Source: Marinigracilibium pacificum
Lineage (GTDB): Bacteria > Bacteroidota > Bacteroidia > Cytophagales > Cyclobacteriaceae
Length of the DNA stretch: 64,000 nucleotides
Reading direction: 5' to 3'
NCBI RefSeq assembly: GCF_012926615.1
Contig: NZ_JABBNU010000010.1
Location: 178,629 to 242,628, forward strand
The translations under genes were made by a program, and so were the position numbers. The notes below the pieces were generated by a model that was not told the DNA's origin, did not search any database, and worked only from the letters and a program-made list of their open reading frames with translations. How positions within the stretch are numbered: position 1 is the stretch's first letter; each line of letters opens with the position of its first letter. This document shows positions 36,806-45,801 of the stretch, one piece after another.

Positions 36806-37333
36806 TCAATAAAATTGACTTATAAATTCACTATAACTAATAATTCTAGTATCAGAAATACTTTTCAATTTTGAAAATAAAACTGTAAACCTTGAATCTT
36901 GTTCCAATAGGCCTATAGAAGGTTCCAGATTAGTTTCATTGATTTCTATGTTAACACTATGGTATTTATTTAATCCTATTTGAAGACTTGAGTTTTCTAT
37001 TCTCAGATTACCTGAATTAAGTAAGTAAACAATCCTCTTCTTATGCACATCTATAAACCTATTATCACCATATTCCTCTACATTAGTAAATGAATATTTC
37101 CTATATGACTGAAAGACAAAGTTGTTAATGATTAACTGTTGATTTGTAGAGTATTTAAACTCGAATAACCCTTCTCTTCTCTTTATTGAAACTTGATTAT
37201 TGTTACTTATCAGGTAATTATCAACTCTTGATTCTTCTACAAACTCTGCATCATTGAACAGTTGTTCAAAATCAACTTTTTGTACTTCATAATCAAAAAA
37301 CCAACGAATTTCATAAGTATTTGAGGCTATCAT
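36806..37333 (-). CDS. Hypothetical protein
   Basis: A 175-residue protein I do not recognise. The N-terminus reads EIRWFFDYEVQKVDFEQLF, then IKRREGLFEFKYSTNQQ, a strand arrangement that might suggest a CYTH-like phosphate-binding fold, but the clear acidic ladder is not obvious. It sits one base from msrA and six bases from the glutamate-synthase-like gene, all on the same strand, suggesting a joint transcript. Confidence 0.55.
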   Translation of the reverse strand: MIASNTYEIRWFFDYEVQKVDFEQLFNDAEFVEESRVDNYLISNNNQVSIKRREGLFEFKYSTNQQLIINNFVFQSYRKYSFTNVEEYGDNRFIDVHKKRIVYLLNSGNLRIENSSLQIGLNKYHSVNIEINETNLEPSIGLLEQDSRFTVLFSKLKSISDTRIISYSEFISQFY

Positions 37334-37338
37334 TACAA

Positions 37339-38856
37339 TCAGTCATAGGCTTTTCCGTAGATATCCGTATAAGTTTTTATTTCAGACAATGTAACTCGCC
37401 TGAAAATATGATCTCTGGTTATTTGTTTAGTATCTTTTAATCCTGCAGACGCTAACAATTCCCTGAAGCTGTGAAGGGTTTCCTTGTGAAAATTAGACAC
37501 CCTATCTATCTTATGTTTAACTACTAGCCCTTGTGTTAAAAACGGATCTTGTGTTGCCACACCTGATGGGCATGTATTTAAATTACACTCAAGTGCCTGA
37601 ATACATCCAATTGCCAGCATCATTGCTCTTGCAGAATAGCAGAAATCAGCTCCTAAAGCAAATGCACGAAAGATATCAAATCCGGTAACAATTTTACCAG
37701 AGCAACCTAACACTATTTCATCTTTAAGGCCTTTTCTGACTAAAATAGTATATGCGGTTGATAACCCTTCCTTAAATGGCATCCCTACAGAATTACTAAA
37801 TTCCAGTGGAGCAGCACCCGTCCCTCCTTCTCCTCCATCAATAGTTATATAATCAGGATAAATTCCTGAATTTAATATCTCATCACATAGTGCTTCAAAT
37901 TCAACGGGGTTCCCCATACACATCTTAAATCCTACTGGTTTTCCTCCTGAAGCATTTCTCAGTCTTTCTACAAATTCAAGTAACCCCCTATGTCCCTTCC
38001 CTTTAAATTCTTTATGATACGGTGGTGACACAACCTGGGTATGTGGTTTAACACCTCTTATACTTGCAATTTCTGCATTATTCTTCTTTGCAGGCAATAT
38101 ACCTCCATGACCAGGTTTGGCTCCCTGAGATAATTTTAATTCAATCATTTTGACGGATTCTGCAGCAGCATTCTGCTTAAACATCTCTTCATCAAAATCA
38201 CCTTCATGAGTTCTACAACCAAAATATCCTGTACCTATTTGCCAAATAAGGTCTCCCTCATAATTTAGATGGTGTCTACTTATCCCTCCTTCACCTGTAT
38301 TATGCGCAAACCCACCTTTTTTGGCACCCCCATTTAATGCCAGAATTGCATTTGCAGAAAGTGATCCATAGCTCATCGCAGAAATATTCAAAATTGAAGC
38401 ACTGTAAGGTTTTTTACATTGCTTACCTCCTATTGTAATTCTAATATCTTCTGGTATATCTTCTAAAGCTAAAGGATCGATAGAGTGATTCATCCATTCA
38501 TATCCTTCTTCATAAACCAATTCTCTTGTTCCAAAAGGAAGTGTATCAACAGTGTTTTTAGCCCTTTGATAAACTAATGATCGTAAATTGCGATTAATTG
38601 GAGTTCCGTTAGTTTCTCCTTCAATAAAATATTGATACACTTTTGGACCCATAGATTCAAGTACGTATCTCAAACGGCCTACTATCGGGAAATTACGTTT
38701 AATAGAGTGCCATGGCTGTAAAATATCATACCAACCAAGCAAAAATACAGGTGATAAAACTAATAAAACAGTAATAAACAGCTTGTTGACCCATAATCCT
38801 AAAACAATCAAAAGAATCAACAATAGTAATGAAGTATATATAAATGATTTCCGCAT
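37339..38856 (-). CDS. FMN-binding glutamate-synthase-like protein
   Basis: A 505-residue protein with two N-terminal membrane segments and a domain like the FMN-binding part of glutamate synthase: ISAMSYGSLSANAILALNGGA, then GDLIWQIGTGYFGCR, HGGILPAKK, DGGEGGTGAAPLEFSNSVG and CIQALECNLNTCPSGVATQDP, which carries the cysteines of the 3Fe-4S site. It lacks the amidotransferase domain, so it is not a full GltB. This membrane-attached family is widespread but its reaction is not settled. Confidence 0.88.
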   Translation of the reverse strand: MRKSFIYTSLLLLILLIVLGLWVNKLFITVLLVLSPVFLLGWYDILQPWHSIKRNFPIVGRLRYVLESMGPKVYQYFIEGETNGTPINRNLRSLVYQRAKNTVDTLPFGTRELVYEEGYEWMNHSIDPLALEDIPEDIRITIGGKQCKKPYSASILNISAMSYGSLSANAILALNGGAKKGGFAHNTGEGGISRHHLNYEGDLIWQIGTGYFGCRTHEGDFDEEMFKQNAAAESVKMIELKLSQGAKPGHGGILPAKKNNAEIASIRGVKPHTQVVSPPYHKEFKGKGHRGLLEFVERLRNASGGKPVGFKMCMGNPVEFEALCDEILNSGIYPDYITIDGGEGGTGAAPLEFSNSVGMPFKEGLSTAYTILVRKGLKDEIVLGCSGKIVTGFDIFRAFALGADFCYSARAMMLAIGCIQALECNLNTCPSGVATQDPFLTQGLVVKHKIDRVSNFHKETLHSFRELLASAGLKDTKQITRDHIFRRVTLSEIKTYTDIYGKAYD

Positions 38857-38861
38857 TATAG

Positions 38862-39647
38862 TTATCTGGGGTTGTTTCGTCTGCCACCCATCCCTAGCAG
38901 TGACAATTGTTCATTAATTTGTATTTCACTTTCCGAATATACTGTATTTCCTGCAGGTACCAAAAGTGAAGGTGAGTTCTCTCTTCCAATTCTTCCAACA
39001 GGAAATGCATTCATTTCTTTAGCTTCTTTCTGGTACTTAACAATATCTTTTAATTCACCTGGATCAACATTTGGTTTAAGCCAAATGTTCCTCAAATTAT
39101 CATCTAAAATAACAGGCATTCGGTCGTGGCTGACTTTTTTTAGTAGTTCGTTAGCCGGCCTGGTCAAAATCCCTCCTGTTTTCATTATTTCACCTGTATT
39201 CTTATTTACCCATTCATATGTTAATCCGGCGAAAGTGATTAATCCCTGTTCAGCCAATTCATTCTTTGAATAAATAAAATAAGGCTGTCTTGGAGGTTTC
39301 CCTGCAGCCCATTCATAAAATCCATTTGCAAGAAATAAACATCTGTTTTCTGATAAAATTGATCCAATAAATCGAGCATAACCAGGTTTTTGTTTCCATG
39401 GTTCGGTAATTGTCTCCGCTCGTATATTAAATAAGCCTGTTTTTTTATGATCTGATTCCCAAGGAGGTAACAAACCCCATCTTATTTCATTCAAAACCGG
39501 GGTATCTGCTTCTTGGACAACTGTAACTAGTTGAGTAGGAGAAGTATTGTAATTTTGAACTCCTTTAAAGGAAGAAGGAACTATTATTGCAGGTAATTCT
39601 TTTTTAACCTGGTCAACACTAAAAACTTGTACATAACGACCACACAT
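38862..39647 (-). CDS. SOS response-associated peptidase / DNA-crosslinking SRAP protein
   Basis: A 261-residue YedK/HMCES family protein. The Met-Cys-Gly start gives the catalytic C2, and the other conserved residues are N75 (FNIRAET), E112 (FYEWAAG) and H174 (SHDRMPVIL). SRAP proteins form a stable thiazolidine bond with abasic sites in single-stranded DNA and so protect the fork. The first Met must be removed for C2 to act. A 355-base gap follows upstream. Confidence 0.92.
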   Translation of the reverse strand: MCGRYVQVFSVDQVKKELPAIIVPSSFKGVQNYNTSPTQLVTVVQEADTPVLNEIRWGLLPPWESDHKKTGLFNIRAETITEPWKQKPGYARFIGSILSENRCLFLANGFYEWAAGKPPRQPYFIYSKNELAEQGLITFAGLTYEWVNKNTGEIMKTGGILTRPANELLKKVSHDRMPVILDDNLRNIWLKPNVDPGELKDIVKYQKEAKEMNAFPVGRIGRENSPSLLVPAGNTVYSESEIQINEQLSLLGMGGRRNNPR

Positions 39648-40002
39648 GGTCTGAAATTAGCCCAAAGATGGTCGATAAACAATGATTTTAGCCAAAGAAT
39701 AGTACATACCTAAATATTAGAGTTTCTCTCAACTCGTCTTCTAAAAAGTATTCTATCTGTAATCGATAAAACATAGAACAAAGAAGCAATCAAGGCAGAA
39801 AATGTACTAATTAAAATTCTTTCTGTGATATTTTTCATTTCAATTTTAGTTCAAAATTAGAGTTATTGAATTAATTGTTGATTAAGTAAATATTGTCATT
39901 ATATTAGCAAATAGATTTTAATAGAATCAAGAGCTAATAAGATCGTTTTTCATAAATCGTGCCAAATTTTATTACATGGGGGTTTACCTCTTATGTATGT
40001 AA
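39648..40002. other. Intergenic region between SRAP and the sensor kinase
   Basis: This 355-base gap holds one possible small gene (39710-39838, minus) described separately. The rest is AT-rich without a clear promoter, hairpin or repeat. Confidence 0.5.
39710..39838 (-). CDS. Candidate small membrane protein, 42 residues
   Basis: An ATG at 39838 opens a frame of 42 codons ending in TAG. The product has a basic N-terminus, a hydrophobic helix (ILISTFSALIASLFYVLSI) and an arginine-rich tail (RILFRRRVERNSNI), a credible single-pass protein. There is no family match I recognise and no ribosome-binding site, but these are rare in this phylum. Its position upstream of the SRAP gene on the same strand is consistent with a short leader gene. 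Confidence 0.4.
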   Translation of the reverse strand: MKNITERILISTFSALIASLFYVLSITDRILFRRRVERNSNI

Positions 40003-40026
40003 GTGTATATAGTAGTGATGGTGTCA

Positions 40027-43000
40027 ATGGGTAACTATAAATATTTTTTTAAACTTTACTTAGTAGTTTCTCTTCTCTTTTTATTGAGAAATTCTACAGT
40101 AATTGCTCAAAATGAGTATAAATTCCACCACCTTTCTGTAAAAGATGGGTTATCTCAAACAGCTGTTTCTGATATTATTGAAGATGACCTTGGTTTCATT
40201 TGGATAGGCACCCAAAATGGGTTGAATAAATATGACGGGAAAAATTTTCAGATTTTCAGATTCAACCAAGATACTATTCATTCAATTCCAAGTAATGGAA
40301 TAAGAAAAATCAAGAAACTTTCGGATAATAAAATTGCTATTTGTACTCATAATGGCTTAAGTATTTATGACTACAAGCATGAATACTTTCAAAATTACAA
40401 AAATGTAAATACTGATTCTGTCCTGTTTTCCGGAAGATATATAGTTGATGTAACCGAAATTAATGGTGACAAATTAATTGTTGCTGGATATAATGGATAC
40501 TTATCAATAATAGATAAAAAAACTGGAACAGTAGAAACTATTAGTAATTCTGAAAAAGAAGCTATTAAGCATAAATATTCCTCTATTATTGGATTTGATC
40601 TGATAGGTGAAGAGCTTGTTGTTAGTACAGGCTCCGGATTAAAATTCATTAATACTAATACATTTGAGCTAGATACTGTTAAGGAAAACAAATTAAAAGA
40701 CAGGAACCTCCTGGTTGCTGATTTTGATAAGCTTTCTGATTCAACAGCTATAATAACATCCTATTATCAAGGCGCATATATATTAAACACCAATAAAGCA
40801 GAGATCACTCCCATTTATGAAGAAAATGGAATGCTTATAATAGAGACTCACTACGATAGTCTTAGAGATTTATATTTATTTGGTACAGATACATATGGAT
40901 TGATAGTTTATGATCCGAAAACAGGAAAGACTACCAATTATCCTCAAAACGAGGAAGGTGCCTTTTCTTTAAAAAGTAATCAGGTTTATAATATATATCA
41001 GGATTCTCACGACAACATTTGGCTTTCAACACTTAATGGAGTACATGTTATTTATGCTGACCAAATCGGTTTCGAAAATATAAGTTACTCTTCCAACCCA
41101 AATAAAGGTTTAAATGATCAAACTGTATGGGGAGTTTCAGAAAGTGAGAAGAATATTCTAATTGGAACTGATAACAATGGCTTAAATGTTTACAATAAAA
41201 AGTCTGGTGAATATCAGTATTTTAAACATGATAGTACAGATGAAAATAGTATATCGTTTAATTCAATTACAATAGTTAAAAGGTTTCCAGCTACTAACGA
41301 AATATATGTTGGTACCCAAAGGGGTTTAAACTTGTTTGATGAAGAAGCCGGCACCTTTAAAAACATATACCACGAAGAAGCAACCTACAAGGGTAGTTAT
41401 TTGAATTATGTTACTGATATATTTAGTGATGAAGAGCAAAACATTTATACAGTTTCTTCATATAACTTAAATAGGCTAAATAAACAGACTGGTAAATTAG
41501 AAGAAATTTTATTTAATAGTTCACTTGACACACTATTATTAACCTATGGTCTAAATACTGCTCATGTGAATTCGAGAGACTCGATAATTTATCTGGGTAC
41601 TCCGATGGGATTAATAAAAAGAGATTATAATGAAGGGAACACATTCTCATTTGTTGAATCAGACCAACACTCTTTAAAAGATGTTGATATTTTTGATATC
41701 AAGAAAGATAAAAATGGGGTGCTATGGTTGGCAACTGAGCTTGGACTTACAAAATATAACCCAAATTCAAGTGAAATTCATATTTACAATACCAAGGAAG
41801 GGCTCCCTATAAATATCATTTATGATGTAATTATTGATAATAATGATCATATCTGGGTATCTTCTGATCTGGGAATTGCAAGATTTGACATCAAAAAAGA
41901 ACAATTCATCAATTTTGATAAAAGTGATGGGATTAGTATTCAGGAGTTTAATGAGAATACATCTTATTACAGTCCTATATCAAAAAGAGTATTTTTCGGT
42001 GGATTAGGAGGAATAACATATTTCCACACTGACTCGGTAAAATCATATGATAATTCACCAACCCCTATTTTGACTGATTTTCTTTTATTCAATAATAAAA
42101 TCTTCCCTAGCGACAGTAGCCTGATTAAGGAATCAATAAGCTTTGTTGATACAATCCGCCTTAATTACAACCATAGTGTCATAAGTTTTAAATGGACTTC
42201 AATAATTAATAGTCCTGATAAAAACATAAACTACGCTTACCGCATGGTTAATTTTGATGCAGATTGGATTGAAATTGGTGAAAGAACAGATGTAACCTAC
42301 ACAAACCTTGAGCCAGGAAGATACATCTTTGAGGTAAAGGCTATTAATAAAATTTTACCAGAAAACTCAAAAGTAACTAGTGTAGTAATAATAGTTAAGC
42401 CTCCATTCTGGAAAACCATCTGGTTTTATGCTTTGAGTATCATCATAATTGGTACACTAATAACTTCTTATGTATATCTAAGAATCAGAAAAATAAAGGC
42501 TCAAAAAATTCACCTTGAAAAGCAAATACGAATTCATACTCACGAATTAGCCTTCAAGAAAGATCAGCTTGAAGATATCAATAAGGAACTGCAATTGAAA
42601 AATGAGGAAATGGAGAAGTTTACTTATACCGTTTCACATGATTTAAAAAGTCCATTGGTAACTATCCAAGGGTTTGTTTCTATTCTAAAGCATGATTTGG
42701 GCAACGGTAATTTATCACAGGTTGATAGTGATTTATTAAATCTGGAAAAAGCGACCGGAAGAATGCAAACTCTGATTAATGACCTTTTAGAATTGTCAAG
42801 AATTGGTATGGTGGTAAATAATTTTGATCATACTGAATTGGATGACATTGTAGAGGAGTCATTATATGCTGTAAAAGGCCATATAAACAATAAGAACGCA
42901 AAAATTATAAAGTCATATGATTCTGAAGATATAATTTATGGCGATAAATCAAGATTACTTCAAGTTTTTCAAAACCTTATTGAGAATGCATTGAAATATA

Positions 43001-43317
43001 TGGGTTCTCAAGATGAGCCAATAGTTGAAATAGGTACAGATATTATTGATGGTAACAAAGTATATTTCGTAAAAGATAATGGTTCGGGTATTGTAAAAGA
43101 ACACCAGGAAAGAATCTTTAAACTTTTCGATAGACTTGAAAATAATGTTGAAGGAACAGGAATTGGACTTGCACTTGTAGAAAAAATCGTTACCATGCAT
43201 GATGGTGCCATCTGGGTAGAGTCTGAAGGTCCAAGAAGAGGCTCCACCTTTTATTTCACAATTAATAAAAAACCAAAATCGCCCTATAAACCCAAAAACC
43301 TAGAAATATCCAATTAA
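40027..43317 (+). CDS. Sensor histidine kinase with periplasmic beta-propeller
   Basis: A protein of about 1096 residues: signal sequence, two-component-type propeller repeats over about 40-730 (for example DDLGFIWIGTQNGLNKYDGK, DNIWLSTLNGVHVIY, GVLWLATELGLTKYNPNS), a Y_Y_Y domain (YAYRMVNFDADWIEIGERTDVTYTNLEPGRYIFEVKA), a membrane segment, a HisKA domain with the phosphorylated histidine in TVSHDLKSPL at about 871, and a HATPase domain (NALKYMG; DNGSGI; GTGIGL). It lacks the receiver and AraC domains of full hybrid regulators, so its partner must be separate; the next gene is the obvious candidate. Start at 40027 is preferred since it begins the signal peptide; 40003 is also in frame. Confidence 0.88.
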   Translation: MGNYKYFFKLYLVVSLLFLLRNSTVIAQNEYKFHHLSVKDGLSQTAVSDIIEDDLGFIWIGTQNGLNKYDGKNFQIFRFNQDTIHSIPSNGIRKIKKLSDNKIAICTHNGLSIYDYKHEYFQNYKNVNTDSVLFSGRYIVDVTEINGDKLIVAGYNGYLSIIDKKTGTVETISNSEKEAIKHKYSSIIGFDLIGEELVVSTGSGLKFINTNTFELDTVKENKLKDRNLLVADFDKLSDSTAIITSYYQGAYILNTNKAEITPIYEENGMLIIETHYDSLRDLYLFGTDTYGLIVYDPKTGKTTNYPQNEEGAFSLKSNQVYNIYQDSHDNIWLSTLNGVHVIYADQIGFENISYSSNPNKGLNDQTVWGVSESEKNILIGTDNNGLNVYNKKSGEYQYFKHDSTDENSISFNSITIVKRFPATNEIYVGTQRGLNLFDEEAGTFKNIYHEEATYKGSYLNYVTDIFSDEEQNIYTVSSYNLNRLNKQTGKLEEILFNSSLDTLLLTYGLNTAHVNSRDSIIYLGTPMGLIKRDYNEGNTFSFVESDQHSLKDVDIFDIKKDKNGVLWLATELGLTKYNPNSSEIHIYNTKEGLPINIIYDVIIDNNDHIWVSSDLGIARFDIKKEQFINFDKSDGISIQEFNENTSYYSPISKRVFFGGLGGITYFHTDSVKSYDNSPTPILTDFLLFNNKIFPSDSSLIKESISFVDTIRLNYNHSVISFKWTSIINSPDKNINYAYRMVNFDADWIEIGERTDVTYTNLEPGRYIFEVKAINKILPENSKVTSVVIIVKPPFWKTIWFYALSIIIIGTLITSYVYLRIRKIKAQKIHLEKQIRIHTHELAFKKDQLEDINKELQLKNEEMEKFTYTVSHDLKSPLVTIQGFVSILKHDLGNGNLSQVDSDLLNLEKATGRMQTLINDLLELSRIGMVVNNFDHTELDDIVEESLYAVKGHINNKNAKIIKSYDSEDIIYGDKSRLLQVFQNLIENALKYMGSQDEPIVEIGTDIIDGNKVYFVKDNGSGIVKEHQERIFKLFDRLENNVEGTGIGLALVEKIVTMHDGAIWVESEGPRRGSTFYFTINKKPKSPYKPKNLEISN

Positions 43318-43462
43318 TTATTGTTTCTGTGTTTTTATTTCCGATTGTTTAAAATTATTATTTTGAAATTGTGGTTTTACCTATAATAAAAACCAATTAA
43401 TTCATTAATTTAAACATATTGTAGAAATTTAGATCTGGTCATTAATTTTCCACATCATTCAA

Positions 43463-44599
43463 ATGCAGGAAACGATAAATATTTTATTGGTTGAAGACGA
43501 AATAGCTCATGCTGAGTTAATCAAGAGGTTTCTGGAAAGATCTGAAAATTTCAAAGTTGAATCTGTAAACTCACTAAATTCAGCATTAGACCATATTAAC
43601 AAGAATAATCTTGACCTGATAATAACTGATTACCTTCTACCAGATGGTGAAGGAATTGACTTGCTTGATTCAAATGTCTTATCAGAGAGAGACGTTCCTG
43701 TTATTTTAATGACTAGTCAAGGTGATGAGCACATTGCTGTAGACGCAATAAAAAAGGGAGCTATTGACTATGTAGTCAAATCAGAATCAGTATTTCAGGA
43801 ACTTCCACGTATTGTTAACCGCACACTAAGGGAATGGAAGTTAGTAAAGGCTAAAAAGGAAGCTGATAAATTACTTACAAAGCAATATCATGAACTTCAA
43901 AAGACAAATCAAGAATTAGACAGATTTGTGTATAGTGCATCTCATGATCTTTCTGCACCTTTAAAATCCTTATTAGGCTTAATAAATGTGGCTAAATTGG
44001 ATACCAAAGAACCACAGATGACTCAATATCTCAATCTGATGGAAAAAAGTGTCCATAAACTCGATGAATTTATTGTCGAGATTATAAACTTTAGCCGAAA
44101 TACAAGGCAGGAAGTTGAATATGAAGAAATCCAACTCGAAGAACTCATTCAGTCGATACTGGAAAATCACTCATTTCATAATGGATTTGAAAAGATTGAT
44201 GTAAAGATTTCTATTCCTGAGAATCTAAAAGTCATTAACAGTGATCAATTGAGGTTAAAAATCATTCTTAATAACCTTATTTCAAACGCCATAAAATTTC
44301 ATGCATTCCATAGAAATGAAATTCCTTTTATAAAGATAGATGTTTATAAATCAACAGATAATTCTAAAATCATCCTTGAGATAGAAGATAATGGAACTGG
44401 CATTGAAAAAGGTCATTTGGATAAAATATTTGATATGTTTTACCGTGGTTCTGATATTAACAATGGTTCAGGACTTGGCCTATACATTGTTAAAGAAGCA
44501 TTAATTAAAATTAATGGCAATATTTCTGTAACAAGTAAAACCAACAAGGGTACGACTTTCTTTGTCGAACTCCCTGTCGTTACATCTGAAGAAAATTAA
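43463..44599 (+). CDS. Receiver-histidine kinase (REC-HisKA-HATPase)
   Basis: A 378-residue protein with an N-terminal receiver domain (LLVEDE, phosphoacceptor D56 in LIITDYLLPDG, and the switch sequence VVKSE with the conserved lysine), a HisKA segment with the histidine H161 in YSASHDLSAPL, and a HATPase domain (NLISNAIKF, DNGTG, GSGLGL). This order is the reverse of classical hybrid kinases and allows control by an upstream phosphodonor. It follows the propeller kinase by 146 bases. Its own output target is not visible. Confidence 0.88.
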   Translation: MQETINILLVEDEIAHAELIKRFLERSENFKVESVNSLNSALDHINKNNLDLIITDYLLPDGEGIDLLDSNVLSERDVPVILMTSQGDEHIAVDAIKKGAIDYVVKSESVFQELPRIVNRTLREWKLVKAKKEADKLLTKQYHELQKTNQELDRFVYSASHDLSAPLKSLLGLINVAKLDTKEPQMTQYLNLMEKSVHKLDEFIVEIINFSRNTRQEVEYEEIQLEELIQSILENHSFHNGFEKIDVKISIPENLKVINSDQLRLKIILNNLISNAIKFHAFHRNEIPFIKIDVYKSTDNSKIILEIEDNGTGIEKGHLDKIFDMFYRGSDINNGSGLGLYIVKEALIKINGNISVTSKTNKGTTFFVELPVVTSEEN

Positions 44600-45801
44600 G
44601 ATAGAACCTCTACAGTTCTTTGGGCAATAGCCAATTCTTCATTTGTTGGTACTACCATCAATTTTACCTTACTCTTTTCTGAACTGATTAATCTAGCTTC
44701 ATCATTCCTTATTTGATTCAAATCGCCATCTATATTAACACCAAAATATTCCAAATCTTTGCAAATAAGGTCCCTTATATAATCACTGTTCTCTCCTACT
44801 CCTGCTGTAAACACCATGGCATCTAATCCATTCATAACAGATGCAAATGAACCAATGTATCGTTTAATTCTATATACATACATCTCAATGGCTAATGTTG
44901 CCATTTTATCTCCATTTTTCATCCTATCCTCAAGATCACGCATATCACTTTCTCCGGCAATACCAGCTAAACCACTTTCCTTATTTAGTATCCTGTCTAC
45001 CTCATCGGCAGCTATCCCATAATTTGAAACCATATAAAGAGGTATCGTTGGATCAAGATCTCCACTTCTTGTACCCATTATTAACCCAGCCAAAGGTGAA
45101 AACCCCATTGAAGTATCTACACATTTACCATCTTTTATTGCTGCCATACTAGCGCCATTACCAAGATGAAGGGTAATCATTCGGGAGGAATTTTTAGTTC
45201 CGAGTATTTTCCTGGCTTTTTCTGACACATACCTGTGAGACGTACCATGAAAACCATAAGCTCTGACATGGTATTTTTTGTACCACTCTTCCGGTATAGC
45301 ATATCGGAAAGCTACTTCAGGTATAGACTGATGAAAAGCTGTATCAAAAACACCAACTTGTTTTACACCGGGAAAAACCTTTTCACAAACTTCAATCCCT
45401 GTATAGTTAGGAGGATTATGAAGCGGAGCCAATTCAAATAAGTTTTTAATTTGTTTCTTCACTGACTCATCAATAACCATTTGCCCGGAAAACTTCTCTC
45501 CACCATGAACGACTCTATGTCCAATAGCATCAACTTCTTCAGCACTCTTGATAACACCAAATTCATTATCCATTAGCACTTCAGCTATCATTTTCAATCC
45601 TGCTTCATGATTAGGAATATCAGTTTCTATTTTTTTTGAATGCTCCTCATCACCATTAATTCTAGTGTATTTCAATATGGATCCGGCTATTCCAAGCCTG
45701 TCAACCATTCCTTCTGCCAGTACTTTATAACTTTCACCTTCAAGTTCAAAAAACTTATATTTGATTGACGAACTTCCTGAGTTTAAAACTAATATCTTCA
45801 T
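44596..45801 (-). CDS. ackA: Acetate kinase
   Basis: A 401-residue acetate kinase with the N-terminal ILVLNSGSSSIKYKFFE, HRVVHGGEKF, VFDTAFH, HLGNGASMAAIKDG and FTAGVGENS signatures. It makes ATP from acetyl phosphate and ADP. It lies downstream of pta on the same strand with a four-base overlap, forming the classical Pta-AckA pathway. The 3' end overlaps the receiver-kinase gene by four bases in convergent orientation. Confidence 0.96.
   Translation of the reverse strand: MKILVLNSGSSSIKYKFFELEGESYKVLAEGMVDRLGIAGSILKYTRINGDEEHSKKIETDIPNHEAGLKMIAEVLMDNEFGVIKSAEEVDAIGHRVVHGGEKFSGQMVIDESVKKQIKNLFELAPLHNPPNYTGIEVCEKVFPGVKQVGVFDTAFHQSIPEVAFRYAIPEEWYKKYHVRAYGFHGTSHRYVSEKARKILGTKNSSRMITLHLGNGASMAAIKDGKCVDTSMGFSPLAGLIMGTRSGDLDPTIPLYMVSNYGIAADEVDRILNKESGLAGIAGESDMRDLEDRMKNGDKMATLAIEMYVYRIKRYIGSFASVMNGLDAMVFTAGVGENSDYIRDLICKDLEYFGVNIDGDLNQIRNDEARLISSEKSKVKLMVVPTNEELAIAQRTVEVLS

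Noticed and set aside
38872-39273. A 133-codon plus-strand frame inside the SRAP gene
   Set aside because: Antisense shadow of a gene with all four catalytic residues.
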